From: Xenorhabdus ehlersii
Lineage (GTDB): Bacteria; Pseudomonadota; Gammaproteobacteria; Enterobacterales; Enterobacteriaceae
NCBI RefSeq assembly: GCF_003610465.1
Contig: NZ_RAQI01000002.1
Span: 310,001-374,000 of the forward strand
DNA: 64,000 nucleotides
Reading direction: 5' to 3'
In this document: positions 48,660 to 58,137 of the stretch, piece after piece
Position numbering within the stretch: the first letter of the stretch is position 1
Layout: every line of letters starts with the position of its first letter
Position numbers and translations under genes: made by a program
Notes under the pieces: model-generated
Told to the model about the DNA's origin: nothing
The model's input: only the letters and a program-made list of their open reading frames with translations
The model's database searches: none

Positions 48660-51296
48660 ATGTCAGAAATCAGTCGTTCTGTGCTCTTCGGCAAACTTAA
48701 CCGCATCCTGTTCACTTCCTTAGAGAGTGCCACCACTTTTTGTAAACTACGTGGCAACCCTTATGTTGAATTAGTTCACTGGCTGCACCAACTCATGCAG
48801 CAACAAAACAGCGATTTACAGCAAATTATCCGCCACTTTTCACTGGACGAATCTGCGTTGACTAAAGACATTGTTACAGCGCTTGATCGCTTGCCACGTG
48901 GAGCCAGTGCCATCTCTGATCTTTCCGAACATATTGATAATGCCGTAGAACGCGCTTGGGTATACGGGTCGCTGAAATTTGGTGTCAATGAAATTCGCAG
49001 TGCCCATTTTCTGATAGGCATATTGAAAACCTTTAACTTACGCAATGCACTGAGATCTATTTCTCCCCAGTTTGACCATGTGAATGCAGATACTCTACTC
49101 AACAATTTCAACGGCATCTGCAACGATAGCGATGAATCCCAATCAAATGCATCACAGGGCGCAACATTACAGGGTACGGCAAGTTCTTTCCCACAACAAT
49201 CTTCTCTACAACAATCGTCTCTACAACAATATGGACAAGAACTGACTGCTCGCGCACGCAAGGGTGAAATTGACCCAGTATCAGGGCGTGATGAAGAAAT
49301 TCGTCAGATTATTGATATTCTGATGCGTCGCCGCCAAAACAATCCACTGCTGACTGGCGAGGCTGGTGTCGGTAAAACCGCCGTCATTGAAGGGCTGGCA
49401 TTGAAAATTGTAGCGAAAGAAGTGCCTCCACCTTTGCTGGATGTCCAGCTTTGGTTGCTGGATATCGGTATGTTACAAGCCGGTGCAGGTGCCAAAGGTG
49501 AATTTGAGTCACGTCTACGCAAAGTGATCGATGAAGTACAATCTAGCCCGACGCCAATCATTCTGTTCATTGACGAAATTCATACCTTGATTGGGGCGGG
49601 CGGACAACAAGGAACCGGCGATGCTGCCAACCTGTTAAAACCTGCATTAGCGCGCGGGCAATTACGTACTCTTGGCGCCACAACTTGGTCGGAGTACAAA
49701 AAATATGTCGAAAAAGATCCTGCCCTTACCCGCCGTTTTCAAGTCGTTCAAATTCATGAACCCAATGAAAATAAAGCGCTGCTCATGCTACGCAGTCTGG
49801 CCAAGGCATTGGAGCAACATCATCATGTGCTTCTGCTGGATGAAGCCATTGAAGCGGCTGTACGCCTTTCACATCGCTATATTCCTGCACGCCAATTACC
49901 GGACAAGGCTGTGGCCCTATTGGATACCGCTTGTGCCAGGGTTGCAATCAGCCAATATGCAGAACCCCCCCAACTGGAAAATTGCCGCCATCACATAGAT
50001 GCATTGCAAATCGAGTTGGAGATTGCCGAACGGGAATTTAAAGTAGGCATCGGTGATAAACAACGTCCGGCAACTATTCTGAACGAACTATCTGTGCTGG
50101 AAGCCCAAAAAAACCAATTACAAGAACGTTGGGAGCAAGAACTTTCCTTGATCGATAGAATTATTTCTCTGCGAACACAATTAGACGCAAACCAATACGA
50201 CAACTTTGAAGTAAAACATGCCGAATTGTCAGGGTTACAGCAACAATTGAAAACCTTACAAGGTGAAGAACCTCTTATCTTTGCTGCTGTAGACAGCAAT
50301 ATTATTTCTTCCGTTGTTTCAGATTGGACAGGAATTCCACTCAATCGTATGGTAAAAGACGAAATCGATGCCGTATTACAGTTGGCTGATACCCTTAGTC
50401 AACGTGTTATCGGTCAGTATCATGGATTAGAGTTAATTGCAAAACGCATACGCACTTCACGCGCCAAACTGGATGATCCCAATAAACCTGTTGGTGTATT
50501 CATGTTGTGTGGCCCATCCGGTGTGGGCAAAACTGAAACAGCTCTCGCCCTTGCCGAAACACTATATGGCGGAGAGCAAAACCTTATTACTATCAATATG
50601 AGCGAATTTCAGGAAGCGCATACGGTATCAACGTTGAAAGGAGCGCCTCCTGGCTATGTGGGTTATGGTGAAGGTGGTGTACTGACGGAAGCTGTCCGAC
50701 GCCGCCCTTACAGTGTGGTCTTGTTGGATGAAATAGAGAAAGCCCACCCTGATGTGCATGAAATTTTCTTCCAGGTCTTCGACAAGGGTTGGATGGAAGA
50801 TGGCGAAGGGCGCCACATCGACTTTCGGAATACTATTATTATCCTGACATCCAATGTCGGGGCTGATTTGATCAGTTCATTGTGCATCCAACAGGACACC
50901 TTACCGGAACCAGAAAAACTCAGTACGGCATTGCGTAAGCCATTATTAAATGTGTTTCCTGCCGCCCTGTTGGGGCGATTACTGGTGATTCCTTACTCCC
51001 CATTAAGTAATGAAGTGATGATAAATATTGTGCACTTACAATTGGAGAGGATTAAAAAACGTCTGTTGGAAAATCACGGAATTACCGCAACATTCGATGA
51101 TGTCATGGTCGAGCATATCGTCAGTAGGTGTACAGAAATTGAGTCAGGTGGACGCATGGTTGATGCTATTCTGACAAATACCCTACTACCGCAAATCAGC
51201 CAGCAACTGCTTTCCGCCAGTGCGCATGATGAACAATATCATCAGCTTCGGGTTTCTCTTGAGCAAGGTGAATTTCAATGTCAATTCATGGATTAA
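48660..51296 (+). CDS. clpV: T6SS sheath-recycling ATPase ClpV (TssH)
   Basis: Hexameric AAA+ unfoldase that takes apart contracted TssBC sheath, 878 residues. An N-domain spans 1-150. A Gln/Ser-rich linker near 160-190 holds a short DNA tandem repeat. The first AAA module has Walker A GEAGVGKT (233-240) and ILFIDEIHTLIGAGGQQGTG. A middle coiled-coil is near 420-530. The second module has GPSGVGKT (618-625), VVLLDEIEKAHPDV and a C-terminal D2-small domain. Both ATPase sites look intact. Confidence 0.96.
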   Translation: MSEISRSVLFGKLNRILFTSLESATTFCKLRGNPYVELVHWLHQLMQQQNSDLQQIIRHFSLDESALTKDIVTALDRLPRGASAISDLSEHIDNAVERAWVYGSLKFGVNEIRSAHFLIGILKTFNLRNALRSISPQFDHVNADTLLNNFNGICNDSDESQSNASQGATLQGTASSFPQQSSLQQSSLQQYGQELTARARKGEIDPVSGRDEEIRQIIDILMRRRQNNPLLTGEAGVGKTAVIEGLALKIVAKEVPPPLLDVQLWLLDIGMLQAGAGAKGEFESRLRKVIDEVQSSPTPIILFIDEIHTLIGAGGQQGTGDAANLLKPALARGQLRTLGATTWSEYKKYVEKDPALTRRFQVVQIHEPNENKALLMLRSLAKALEQHHHVLLLDEAIEAAVRLSHRYIPARQLPDKAVALLDTACARVAISQYAEPPQLENCRHHIDALQIELEIAEREFKVGIGDKQRPATILNELSVLEAQKNQLQERWEQELSLIDRIISLRTQLDANQYDNFEVKHAELSGLQQQLKTLQGEEPLIFAAVDSNIISSVVSDWTGIPLNRMVKDEIDAVLQLADTLSQRVIGQYHGLELIAKRIRTSRAKLDDPNKPVGVFMLCGPSGVGKTETALALAETLYGGEQNLITINMSEFQEAHTVSTLKGAPPGYVGYGEGGVLTEAVRRRPYSVVLLDEIEKAHPDVHEIFFQVFDKGWMEDGEGRHIDFRNTIIILTSNVGADLISSLCIQQDTLPEPEKLSTALRKPLLNVFPAALLGRLLVIPYSPLSNEVMINIVHLQLERIKKRLLENHGITATFDDVMVEHIVSRCTEIESGGRMVDAILTNTLLPQISQQLLSASAHDEQYHQLRVSLEQGEFQCQFMD

Positions 51297-51319
51297 GCAG
51301 ATAACAAGGGATTACCCAT

Positions 51320-52234
51320 TTGCAGAATTTTCACAGGACACATATCGGTGGTAACATTGGCTTTACACCCCCTCTTCCAATCGGATACTGCCTCAATGAA
51401 TTTGAAATCGAAGAAGTCATTGGCAAAAGCCGCGGCAGTATTGTGTATCGTGTTTGGGATCACCATCTCAAGCAATCTATTGCTATCAAAGAATATACCC
51501 CTCACTCTTTTGCTATACGCCGGCAAGATATGAAACTCAACTTACGAGGAAAAAAGTTAGAAAAACGATTTTATGCTGGGTTGCAAAATTTTATCCGTGA
51601 AGCCCACTTGATGTCCTGTTTCGAACATCCCTGTCTCCCCCGCTTTCTGCGCTTTTGGCAACAAAACTGTACCGCATATATAGCCGCTTCCTTTTACAAG
51701 GGAATGACATTAAATAAATTGAGGATAAAACACCCACATTTCATCAATGAAAATTGGCTTGGCCAGATACTGTTTCCCTTGTTGAATGCACTTGATTCTC
51801 TCCATCAAAGAAATTATTTACATTACGATATTTCCTTGGACAATATTTTGATCCAAGAGAGTCAATCACCGATATTGCTGGATTTAGGATCTACCCGCCA
51901 AACAACAACATGCTTGTCTGATGATACAGAGATAACCATTCGATCCGGCTTTACTCCCATTGAGCAATACACTAGCAATGAAGAAAACCAACATGGACCT
52001 TGGACAGATCTCTATGCGTTGGGGGCAGTACTCTATACTTTGATTGTGGGTAACCCCCCTCCGGTCAGCATCGTGCGCAATCTTGAAGATAATTATCAGC
52101 CTCTGGTCAAGCTGCGTCCAGCGGGATATTCCTTACCGTTTCTGCATGCCATTGACTCTGCCCTGGCAATAAAACCCTCAAGACGGCCACTGTCTATATC
52201 CGAATTCATTGCTATTTTTTCAACAAGTTTATAA
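51320..52234 (+). CDS. T6SS-linked serine/threonine protein kinase-like protein
   Basis: Protein of 304 residues with a Hanks-type kinase fold. The glycine loop is [14 protein letters not shown] (33-46), the ATP lysine is K57 in IAIKEY, the catalytic loop is [11 protein letters not shown] (167-177) with Asp170 and Asn175, the metal site is DLG (188-190) and the peptide-positioning segment is GFTPIEQY (210-217). The usual HRD arginine is Tyr169. There is no transmembrane helix or sensor domain, unlike PpkA. The start is TTG 51320 with AAGGG upstream; the frame has no earlier ATG after clpV. Probable activator acting with TagH. The last codons overlap the convergent rimJ. Confidence 0.85.
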   Translation: MQNFHRTHIGGNIGFTPPLPIGYCLNEFEIEEVIGKSRGSIVYRVWDHHLKQSIAIKEYTPHSFAIRRQDMKLNLRGKKLEKRFYAGLQNFIREAHLMSCFEHPCLPRFLRFWQQNCTAYIAASFYKGMTLNKLRIKHPHFINENWLGQILFPLLNALDSLHQRNYLHYDISLDNILIQESQSPILLDLGSTRQTTTCLSDDTEITIRSGFTPIEQYTSNEENQHGPWTDLYALGAVLYTLIVGNPPPVSIVRNLEDNYQPLVKLRPAGYSLPFLHAIDSALAIKPSRRPLSISEFIAIFSTSL

Positions 52235-52816
52235 ATTCAAATTACCCCAAGAATCATCAATCAGTGATGTCAGCACATGATCCTGCCAAACTCCGTCAAT
52301 CATTAAATAGTTCCTGGCATAACCTTCTCGTTCAAAACCTAACTTCTTAAGTAAATTTCCACTGCGATGATTATGTGGCATGTAATTAGCCATAATGCGG
52401 TGCATTTTTTGGTGGCGTTGCATATAACGGATTGTCGGTTGCAAGGCTTCATACATTAACCCTTGACCTTGCCATTTTTCGCCCAAAGAATAACCAAGGT
52501 AACAGGAATAAAACGCTCCCCGTACAACATTAGTGAAATTAGCAATCCCCATCACTTCATTTTCATTAGGATCTAATAACAAGAAATTAAATGCCGATCC
52601 CTGCCGCTGTAATTCCGCAATATAATTCAGCCTATTTGTCCATCCAGAAGGTTGATAAAAACTACCATCTCTTGTCGGTTCCCATGGCTTAAGAAAATCT
52701 TTATTTTCTGCATAATATTCAGCTAGTCTATAGGTATCCCGTTCATACACCACACGAACAACCATTCTATTCGTAATAAAGCGAATCTTGGGAGATGTAG
52801 AACGATAACCAAACAT
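52229..52816 (-). CDS. rimJ: Ribosomal-protein uS5-alanine N-acetyltransferase RimJ
   Basis: GNAT acetyltransferase that modifies the N-terminus of ribosomal protein S5. It has 195 residues (E. coli 194). Acetyl-CoA binding region [20 protein letters not shown] near residues 111-130; also [20 protein letters not shown] and [20 protein letters not shown]. Its 3' end overlaps the kinase-like gene by six bases (convergent). In E. coli it is followed by yceH-yceM-murJ; here the T6SS locus intervenes. Confidence 0.95.
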   Translation of the reverse strand: MFGYRSTSPKIRFITNRMVVRVVYERDTYRLAEYYAENKDFLKPWEPTRDGSFYQPSGWTNRLNYIAELQRQGSAFNFLLLDPNENEVMGIANFTNVVRGAFYSCYLGYSLGEKWQGQGLMYEALQPTIRYMQRHQKMHRIMANYMPHNHRSGNLLKKLGFEREGYARNYLMIDGVWQDHVLTSLIDDSWGNLNL

Positions 52817-52949
52817 GTTTTCTCCTGATATTTACCTTGGAAAATTTATTAAGTAATTTAGCGTTTACGGCATTTTTAATCACCATCTGACGATAAAAAA
52901 ATATCATCTATATCCCTCTACCTTAATACTCAAATTAAGTCCAAAATAA

Positions 52950-53261
<312 letters not shown>

Positions 53262-53745
53262 TGATGGTCATGGCATTTGAGCCTTGGATCTTACTCCTTT
53301 CCTGCATCTTATCTGGATTGGGCGGGACATTGTTCGATCCTCCAAGGGCTGCATTGGTCATAAAATTAACCCGCCCTCATGAACGTAACCGTTTCTATTC
53401 GCTTTTATTGATGCAAGATAGTGCAGGTGCCGTCATTGGTGCACTGATAGGAAGCTGGTTGCTGCAATATAATTTCAATATTGTCTGCTGGATTGGTGCA
53501 ACAATTTTTGTACTGGCCGCTCACTTTAACGCTTTGTTTCTGCCGGCATACCGTATCTCAACAATTCGTACACCAATCAAGGAAGGTATGGGGCGTGTGA
53601 TTAGAGATCGGCGGTTTTTTTATTACGTACTGACATTAACCGGTTATTTTGTCCTATCAGTACAAGTTATGTTGATGTTTCCGATCATAATCCATGAAAT
53701 TTCCGGTACAGCTACCTAATACCGCGAGTGCGAGGGCCTTATGTG

Positions 53746-54075
53746 TTATTTAATAAACTTCAAATCGTCTTTCCTGTGTCGCTTTTGTTCCTGATAGAAA
53801 TTTTTATGAGAACCAAAATTCAACAGGTATAGTTCTATTTTTTCTTCAACCCAATGATATCCCAACAATGTTAGCTGGTTATTTAACTGAAATTTGTGAA
53901 CACGAAGAAAACTTAAATCGCCTTTCTTCTGTTCGCCAATCTCGGGGTCGTCGATAATTTTCTCTATCTCATCTTCCACTACTGCAAGAAGATTTTCAGG
54001 TAATTTAGATAACGCTTTAGAGAAACGCCTTGTTTCATAAACATCAATCTTAGGACTTTTTTGTCCTTCTGACAT
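53746..54075 (-). CDS. RelE/ParE-family toxin of a type II toxin-antitoxin pair
   Basis: A 109-residue basic protein with the RelE/ParE pattern: YETRRFSKALSKLPENLLAV near residues 13-32, IGEQKKGDLSFLRVHKFQLN near 46-65 and YLLNFGSHKNFYQEQKRHRK near 83-102. Such proteins either cut mRNA on the ribosome or poison gyrase; which applies is not evident. The start overlaps the end of the antitoxin gene by 26 bases, so antitoxin is made first and the two are translationally coupled. It lies inside the broken mdtH gene. Confidence 0.82.
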   Translation of the reverse strand: MSEGQKSPKIDVYETRRFSKALSKLPENLLAVVEDEIEKIIDDPEIGEQKKGDLSFLRVHKFQLNNQLTLLGYHWVEEKIELYLLNFGSHKNFYQEQKRHRKDDLKFIK

Positions 54076-54280
54076 AACGCGACACCTTACTATTGTCGAC
54101 TTCGCTTTTCGCTAGTAACGAATCAAGGATAAAGGAGTATGGCAAATCTGGGTTATCTTCGGCGATGCGACCTATTTTTGCCCAATGCTCGATTTGCTTT
54201 GGCACACTCCTGCTTGACGCTTCTGCGTGGATTTTTACATCACTCACGAAGTCATCATCTAAACGGATACTAATAGCCAT
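54050..54280 (-). CDS. ParD-like antitoxin
   Basis: A 76-residue protein beginning MAISIRLDDDFVSDVKIHAE, a ribbon-helix-helix-type N-terminus, followed by SVPKQIEHWAKIGRIAEDNP, typical of ParD-like antitoxins. It should neutralise the downstream toxin and repress its own promoter. Upstream (54300-54365) there are short inverted repeats, for example ATGCG...CGCAT, that could be its operator. Confidence 0.8.
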   Translation of the reverse strand: MAISIRLDDDFVSDVKIHAEASSRSVPKQIEHWAKIGRIAEDNPDLPYSFILDSLLAKSEVDNSKVSRYVRRTKKS

Positions 54281-54396
54281 CTGCGTATTCTCTCTGCGGG
54301 ATTTGTATTACATGCGATGTGAGACGCATACGCCTTCGGAAGCGCACTTATAATATGCGCCATTTTGTCAAATAATGCAATCTTTTGTCGCGTTAA
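54281..54396 (-). promoter_or_regulatory. Probable promoter/operator of the toxin-antitoxin pair
   Basis: The region ahead of the antitoxin ATG holds a GAGAG-type ribosome site (minus strand) and inverted repeats such as ATGCG/CGCAT near 54313-54330. Autoregulation is usual for the family, but the operator here is only inferred. Confidence 0.35.
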
Positions 54397-54979
54397 ATGA
54401 TTGTATGGTTGCGCGATATGCCAGAACCACTTGAATTTGTTCCGTTATGGGAATTCCCATATCGAATGAATATCAATTAGTTAGGATTGCAGATACGAAA
54501 AAGGCCAAGATTTACTTAGCTTAGGAACAACGCCTAATGGCAGGTCTGTTTTTAATGAGTCTTTGCATGTTCCCAATAGGTTGGGTCAATCAACTGCACC
54601 TCATATTTGGCCTGATTTGTCTGTTCTATCTGGGCATGGTAACAGCAGAGCCGGCACGTGAAACCCTGAGTGCTTCACTGGCTGATCCACGGGCACGCGG
54701 TAGTTACATGGGATTCAGCCGACTGGGGCTGGCATTAGGAGGCGCGTTGGGCTATACCGGCGGAGAGTGGCTCTATGATGCAGGCCACGCCTTGAATATA
54801 CCGCAATTACCGTGGCTCCTGCTGGGATTGGTGGGCTTAGTTACCATTTATGCCCTGCACCATCAGTTCAACCAGAAGAAAATTGAACCTATCATTATTA
54901 GCAAGCATTAATCATATGATGAGCTAATTAAGTAATAATTAGTGTAAGATCTGCTCATTGAAAACAAAAGGAGACAACA

Positions 54980-55543
54980 ATGAGAAGATTTTTCTTAGGG
55001 GTAATCTTGCTACTGACAGGATTAATCAGCGGCTGTGATCAATTCAAGGAAGTCAGTATTAACGAAGGTTTGCTGAATGATTATTTATTAAAAAGAGTTC
55101 ATTATCAAAAGCAAATTAGCCTGCCCGCGGCGACCAAAGCCAATATCACACTAGGAGATTTGACCAGTCAGATCGGCCGCCAAGATCTAGAAAAAATTGA
55201 ATTATCGACTCTGGCAAAAGTTCAATTAGTGACCTTACTGGGAACGGTTCATGCTGATATGAAACTGACTATTAGGGCTAAGCCGATATTTGATGCGGAA
55301 AAAGGCGCTATTTTCATTAAGGGATTGGAAATCGTAGACTACCAAACCACACCAGAAAAAGTCGCCACGCCAATTAAAACGTTACTCCCTTATTTGAATG
55401 TGTCTTTAAGTGAGTTTTTTGATGCACACCCGGTTTATGTTTTAAATCCAGAAAAAAGCAAGTCTGAAGCTGCTGCTTTAAAATTAGCCAAAGGCTTGGA
55501 AATTCAACCCGGTAAATTGGTTATTGATTTGGTTGATAAATAA
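54980..55543 (+). CDS. yceB: DUF1439 lipoprotein YceB
   Basis: Predicted envelope lipoprotein, 187 residues (E. coli YceB 186). Signal MRRFFLGVILLLTGLISG is followed by the lipobox cysteine in SGCDQ at residue 19. Family stretches are ITLGDLTSQIGRQDLEKIEL, EKGAIFIKGLEIVDYQTTPE and KLAKGLEIQPGKLVIDLV. AAAAGGAG ribosome site. Neighbour of mdtH, close to the E. coli arrangement. Function not established. Confidence 0.92.
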   Translation: MRRFFLGVILLLTGLISGCDQFKEVSINEGLLNDYLLKRVHYQKQISLPAATKANITLGDLTSQIGRQDLEKIELSTLAKVQLVTLLGTVHADMKLTIRAKPIFDAEKGAIFIKGLEIVDYQTTPEKVATPIKTLLPYLNVSLSEFFDAHPVYVLNPEKSKSEAAALKLAKGLEIQPGKLVIDLVDK

Positions 55544-55562
55544 TTTTCATTATCGATAAAAT

Positions 55563-55603
55563 AGTAAGGGCGGGTTATTAAATAACCCGCCCTTACTTAT
55601 TAT
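55563..55603. terminator. Bidirectional terminator between yceB and ycdY
   Basis: Seventeen-base stem AGTAAGGGCGGGTTATT (55563-55579) with its complement (55581-55597). It is flanked by TATTAT on the plus strand and ATTTTATC on the minus strand, and serves the convergent yceB and ycdY. Confidence 0.88.
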
Positions 55604-55637
55604 CGCTATTTACCGATTGGCTTATCTATATGAGTTG

Positions 55638-56180
55638 TCACTCTACTTCCAGCTCTTCACGTAACGCTTGCAATGCCTCTCGAGTAATAATCACCAACGT
55701 CCGATAAAAACCGCTGGTCGCATGGGCTTCAACTTTACCAAGAAATTGCCCACACCAAGGCAACAAATATTCATCAAACAACTTAATCTGGGCCTGGACT
55801 TCATCCTCTGCGGCCTGATCTTCCAACCATGATGCAGCCAACAATAAGGAGCCAAATTGATCAGCAGGGATATCAGTCAAAGGCATGCCTCGCTCCACCA
55901 AAAACTGGCGTACTTCACTTTCATCTTTATCAGTATAATCAGAGCGGCAGACTGCAACGCCCGCAGACGCTCCAGTAAACAAGGCATGATAATCGGCTTC
56001 AACCACCGATAACTCACTGTTTTTCTGTAACCTATCCAATAACTCATCCTGATCCAAAGGCCACAATGGTTTCAATTTTCCCTCAGTAATCATGGTGATT
56101 ACAGGTTGCAAAACAGGATCTTTTGGTGCCCGGTTAAACAATGTTCCCAATATGCGGCAGACAACAGAAAATTCGTTCAT
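55638..56180 (-). CDS. ycdY: TorD-family redox-enzyme chaperone YcdY
   Basis: Cytoplasmic helical chaperone, 180 residues (E. coli 184). It starts MNEFSVVCRILGTLFNRAPK and contains ADYHALFTG, RGMPLTDIPADQFGSLLLAA near residues 97-116 and the C-terminal LLPWCGQFLGKVEAHAT. E. coli YcdY has been linked to activation of the zinc phosphatase YcdX; ycdX is not found next to it here. Downstream of ghrA on the same strand. Confidence 0.92.
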   Translation of the reverse strand: MNEFSVVCRILGTLFNRAPKDPVLQPVITMITEGKLKPLWPLDQDELLDRLQKNSELSVVEADYHALFTGASAGVAVCRSDYTDKDESEVRQFLVERGMPLTDIPADQFGSLLLAASWLEDQAAEDEVQAQIKLFDEYLLPWCGQFLGKVEAHATSGFYRTLVIITREALQALREELEVE

Positions 56181-56264
56181 GGTTTAATTCACCCCCAATA
56201 ACTTACCTAAATAATAAATATTTGTTATTGTCCCTAATCGTCTGCCTTGCTGTAAAGCGACTTA

Positions 56265-57212
56265 TTAATAACCAAAGGTCATATCAACAAGGCCAATGGG
56301 TGATTCACCTTTTTCCATTCGTCGAATATTGTCACAAATCATATCCATAGCTTCATCAGGAATAGTCTTAGCCGCGATATGTGGAGTGATATTAATGCGT
56401 GGATGAGTCCAGAAAGGATGCAAATTTGATAGTGGTTCTTCAACAAATACATCAAGGGTCGCACCAGCCACATAACCTTTATCAATGGCTGTCAGCAAAT
56501 CTTGCTCTACCAATTGAGCGCCTCGTGCAATATTGATCACATATGAGCCAGATTTTAACTGCCTGAATAATGAAAGATTTAAGAGACCACGAGTCTCTGG
56601 CGTATCCGGCAGGATATTAATCAATACCTTACATTCAGAAAGAAAGTCATCTAATTGTGCTGTCCCATAAAAATTCTCAACCTGATCAATTTGTTTTGGC
56701 GTTCGGCTCCAACAACGAACGTTGAAATCAAATTCTTTCAATTTTTCAATAACGCTACGCCCCAAAACGCCTGCCCCCAAGACACCAATAACAAACTCTT
56801 TTCGATTATGGGAAGGCATGGGATTCCAAAGACGCTGTGCTTGATATTGTTTATATTCATCCATGCGGCGGAAATAATATAAAACTGAGGAAACCGCATA
56901 TTCCTGCATTTGCTGTGCCATGCCCGTATCTTCAAGACGTATTAGCGGTATTCCCTTAGGCAATGTCCCCGGATTTTCTAATTCTTGTTGAAGAATGGCA
57001 TCCACTCCAGCCCCAAGTGAAAATATCCCTTTGATATCCTGGCGGTTAGCTAACATTTCATAGGGAGATAACCAAACTAAAGCATAATCAGCAGGGGCGT
57101 TATCACCACTAATCCATTGCCGGACGTTAGCCTCAGGTAATCTAGCGTGTATTCCCTGAATCCATTTATCGCAATTAAAATTGGGGGAAGAGTGAAAGAA
57201 AATGATGTTCAT
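56265..57212 (-). CDS. ghrA: Glyoxylate/hydroxypyruvate reductase A
   Basis: NADPH-dependent 2-hydroxyacid dehydrogenase that reduces glyoxylate and hydroxypyruvate. It has 315 residues (E. coli 312). The Rossmann loop GVLGAGVLGRSVIEKLKEF is near residues 143-161, and the active-site Arg is in NIARGAQLVEQDLL near 228. Glu appears in VFVEEPLSNLHPFW and His in ITPHIAAKT near 282. Upstream of ycdY on the same strand. Confidence 0.94.
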   Translation of the reverse strand: MNIIFFHSSPNFNCDKWIQGIHARLPEANVRQWISGDNAPADYALVWLSPYEMLANRQDIKGIFSLGAGVDAILQQELENPGTLPKGIPLIRLEDTGMAQQMQEYAVSSVLYYFRRMDEYKQYQAQRLWNPMPSHNRKEFVIGVLGAGVLGRSVIEKLKEFDFNVRCWSRTPKQIDQVENFYGTAQLDDFLSECKVLINILPDTPETRGLLNLSLFRQLKSGSYVINIARGAQLVEQDLLTAIDKGYVAGATLDVFVEEPLSNLHPFWTHPRINITPHIAAKTIPDEAMDMICDNIRRMEKGESPIGLVDMTFGY

Positions 57213-57529
57213 AAAATCTCATTCCTTTTTGTTTTTCTAATAGGGTTAACTTATTGCCGAAAAGGTTGCAAGCCTCCAATTAGGAAGGTGGGAATGAAAA
57301 TATTGATAATGTTATCTGGTTAACAAATTTGCCATGATTCGTTGCAACAAAAAAAGCACTTTTATTCCCGTAATTGACTACCAGCCACACAAATTGTTTT
57401 TTATTTGTCTAATCGGTCAAAAAGCCTGAAAAAATCGCCATAAGCCTGTTGACGCCTGCCCTGCTTTTCCCTATAGTAGCGCCCCGTTGCAGCGACGAAC
57501 TCAAGAGAAATCACTGCAATATAAAATAT

Positions 57530-57619
57530 GGTGAGGTGTCCGAGAGGCTGAAGGAGCACGCCTGGAAAGTGTGTATACGTGAAAACGTATCGAGGGTTCG
57601 AATCCCTCCCTCACCGCCA
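57530..57619 (+). tRNA. tRNA-Ser (anticodon GGA), copy 1
   Basis: 90 bases including the encoded CCA. The acceptor stem GGTGAGG pairs with CCTCACC, with a long variable arm and a T arm GAGGGTTCGAATCCCTC. The anticodon loop CTGGAAA gives anticodon GGA (reads UCC/UCU). Very close to E. coli serW/serX. A T-rich terminator follows at 57633-57660. Confidence 0.97.
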
Positions 57620-57632
57620 TATTCTATGAAAG

Positions 57633-57661
57633 AGTCTGAACAGAATGGTCAGGCTTTTTTA
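57633..57661 (+). terminator. Terminator after tRNA-Ser copy 1
   Basis: AGTCTGA (57633-57639) pairs with TCAGGCT (57649-57655) through one G-T pair, followed by TTTTT. Confidence 0.75.
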
Positions 57662-57748
57662 ATGCCCGACAAATTAACCATAAATAGTTGGGTTCATTAG
57701 TAATACGATTACAATAGTGCATTCTTATTGAATGCAACAAAAAAATTC

Positions 57749-57838
57749 GGTGAGGTGTCCGAGAGGCTGAAGGAGCACGCCTGGAAAGTGTGTATACGTG
57801 AAAACGTATCGAGGGTTCGAATCCCTCCCTCACCGCCA
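57749..57838 (+). tRNA. tRNA-Ser (anticodon GGA), copy 2
   Basis: Identical over all 90 bases to copy 1, including CCA, and followed by the same TATTCTATGAAA flank. The pair is a tandem duplication 219 bases apart, start to start. Confidence 0.97.
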
Positions 57839-57850
57839 TATTCTATGAAA

Positions 57851-57880
57851 TAGCCTGAATATCAATTCAGGCTATTTTTC
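57851..57880 (+). terminator. Terminator after tRNA-Ser copy 2
   Basis: Perfect stem TAGCCTGAAT (57851-57860) / ATTCAGGCTA (57865-57874) with ATCA loop, followed by TTTTTC. Confidence 0.88.
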
Positions 57881-58127
57881 ATCCAAAATACCCAATAAAA
57901 CCGCCTATACCACCAGCATAGTGTAGAATCACATAAGCACCAAATGCTTTTGCCAGTAAAGTGGCAACAGTGCCAATACCCGAAGTGCCACCGTGGACTA
58001 AAACCGTTTCACCCGCTTTCAACTTGCCACGTTGGAATAGATTCACCCATACCGAATCTGCCGGAATCTGGATACGGACATCCAAACGACAGCGTTCGGG
58101 CAGATGGGTGTGCTGACGGTGGAACAT
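57879..58127 (-). pseudogene. Fragment of a zinc-binding dehydrogenase / quinone oxidoreductase
   Basis: The minus-strand frame contains [20 protein letters not shown] followed by [20 protein letters not shown], the nucleotide-binding heart of the medium-chain dehydrogenase/quinone reductase family. Full members have about 320 residues; here only about 60 are recognisable. The beginning and end are unrelated sequence, so it is a remnant. It lies between the tRNA-Ser pair and the secreted-peptide cassette. Confidence 0.75.
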
Positions 58128-58137
58128 GCGAATCGTG

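Larger units (their letters stand above)
53720..54524. mobile_element. Inserted segment within mdtH carrying a toxin-antitoxin pair
   Basis: This segment sits between the two halves of mdtH and encodes a leftward antitoxin-toxin pair. I found no terminal repeats, transposase or clear target duplication, so the mechanism of arrival is unknown. The right 130 bases hold overlapping short frames (27 codons from 54397, 25 codons from 54447) that read like gene leftovers but match nothing I know. Confidence 0.6.

Noticed and set aside
57449..57839. Frames overlapping the tRNA-Ser genes on both strands
   Set aside because: They read through structural RNA genes and are not proteins.
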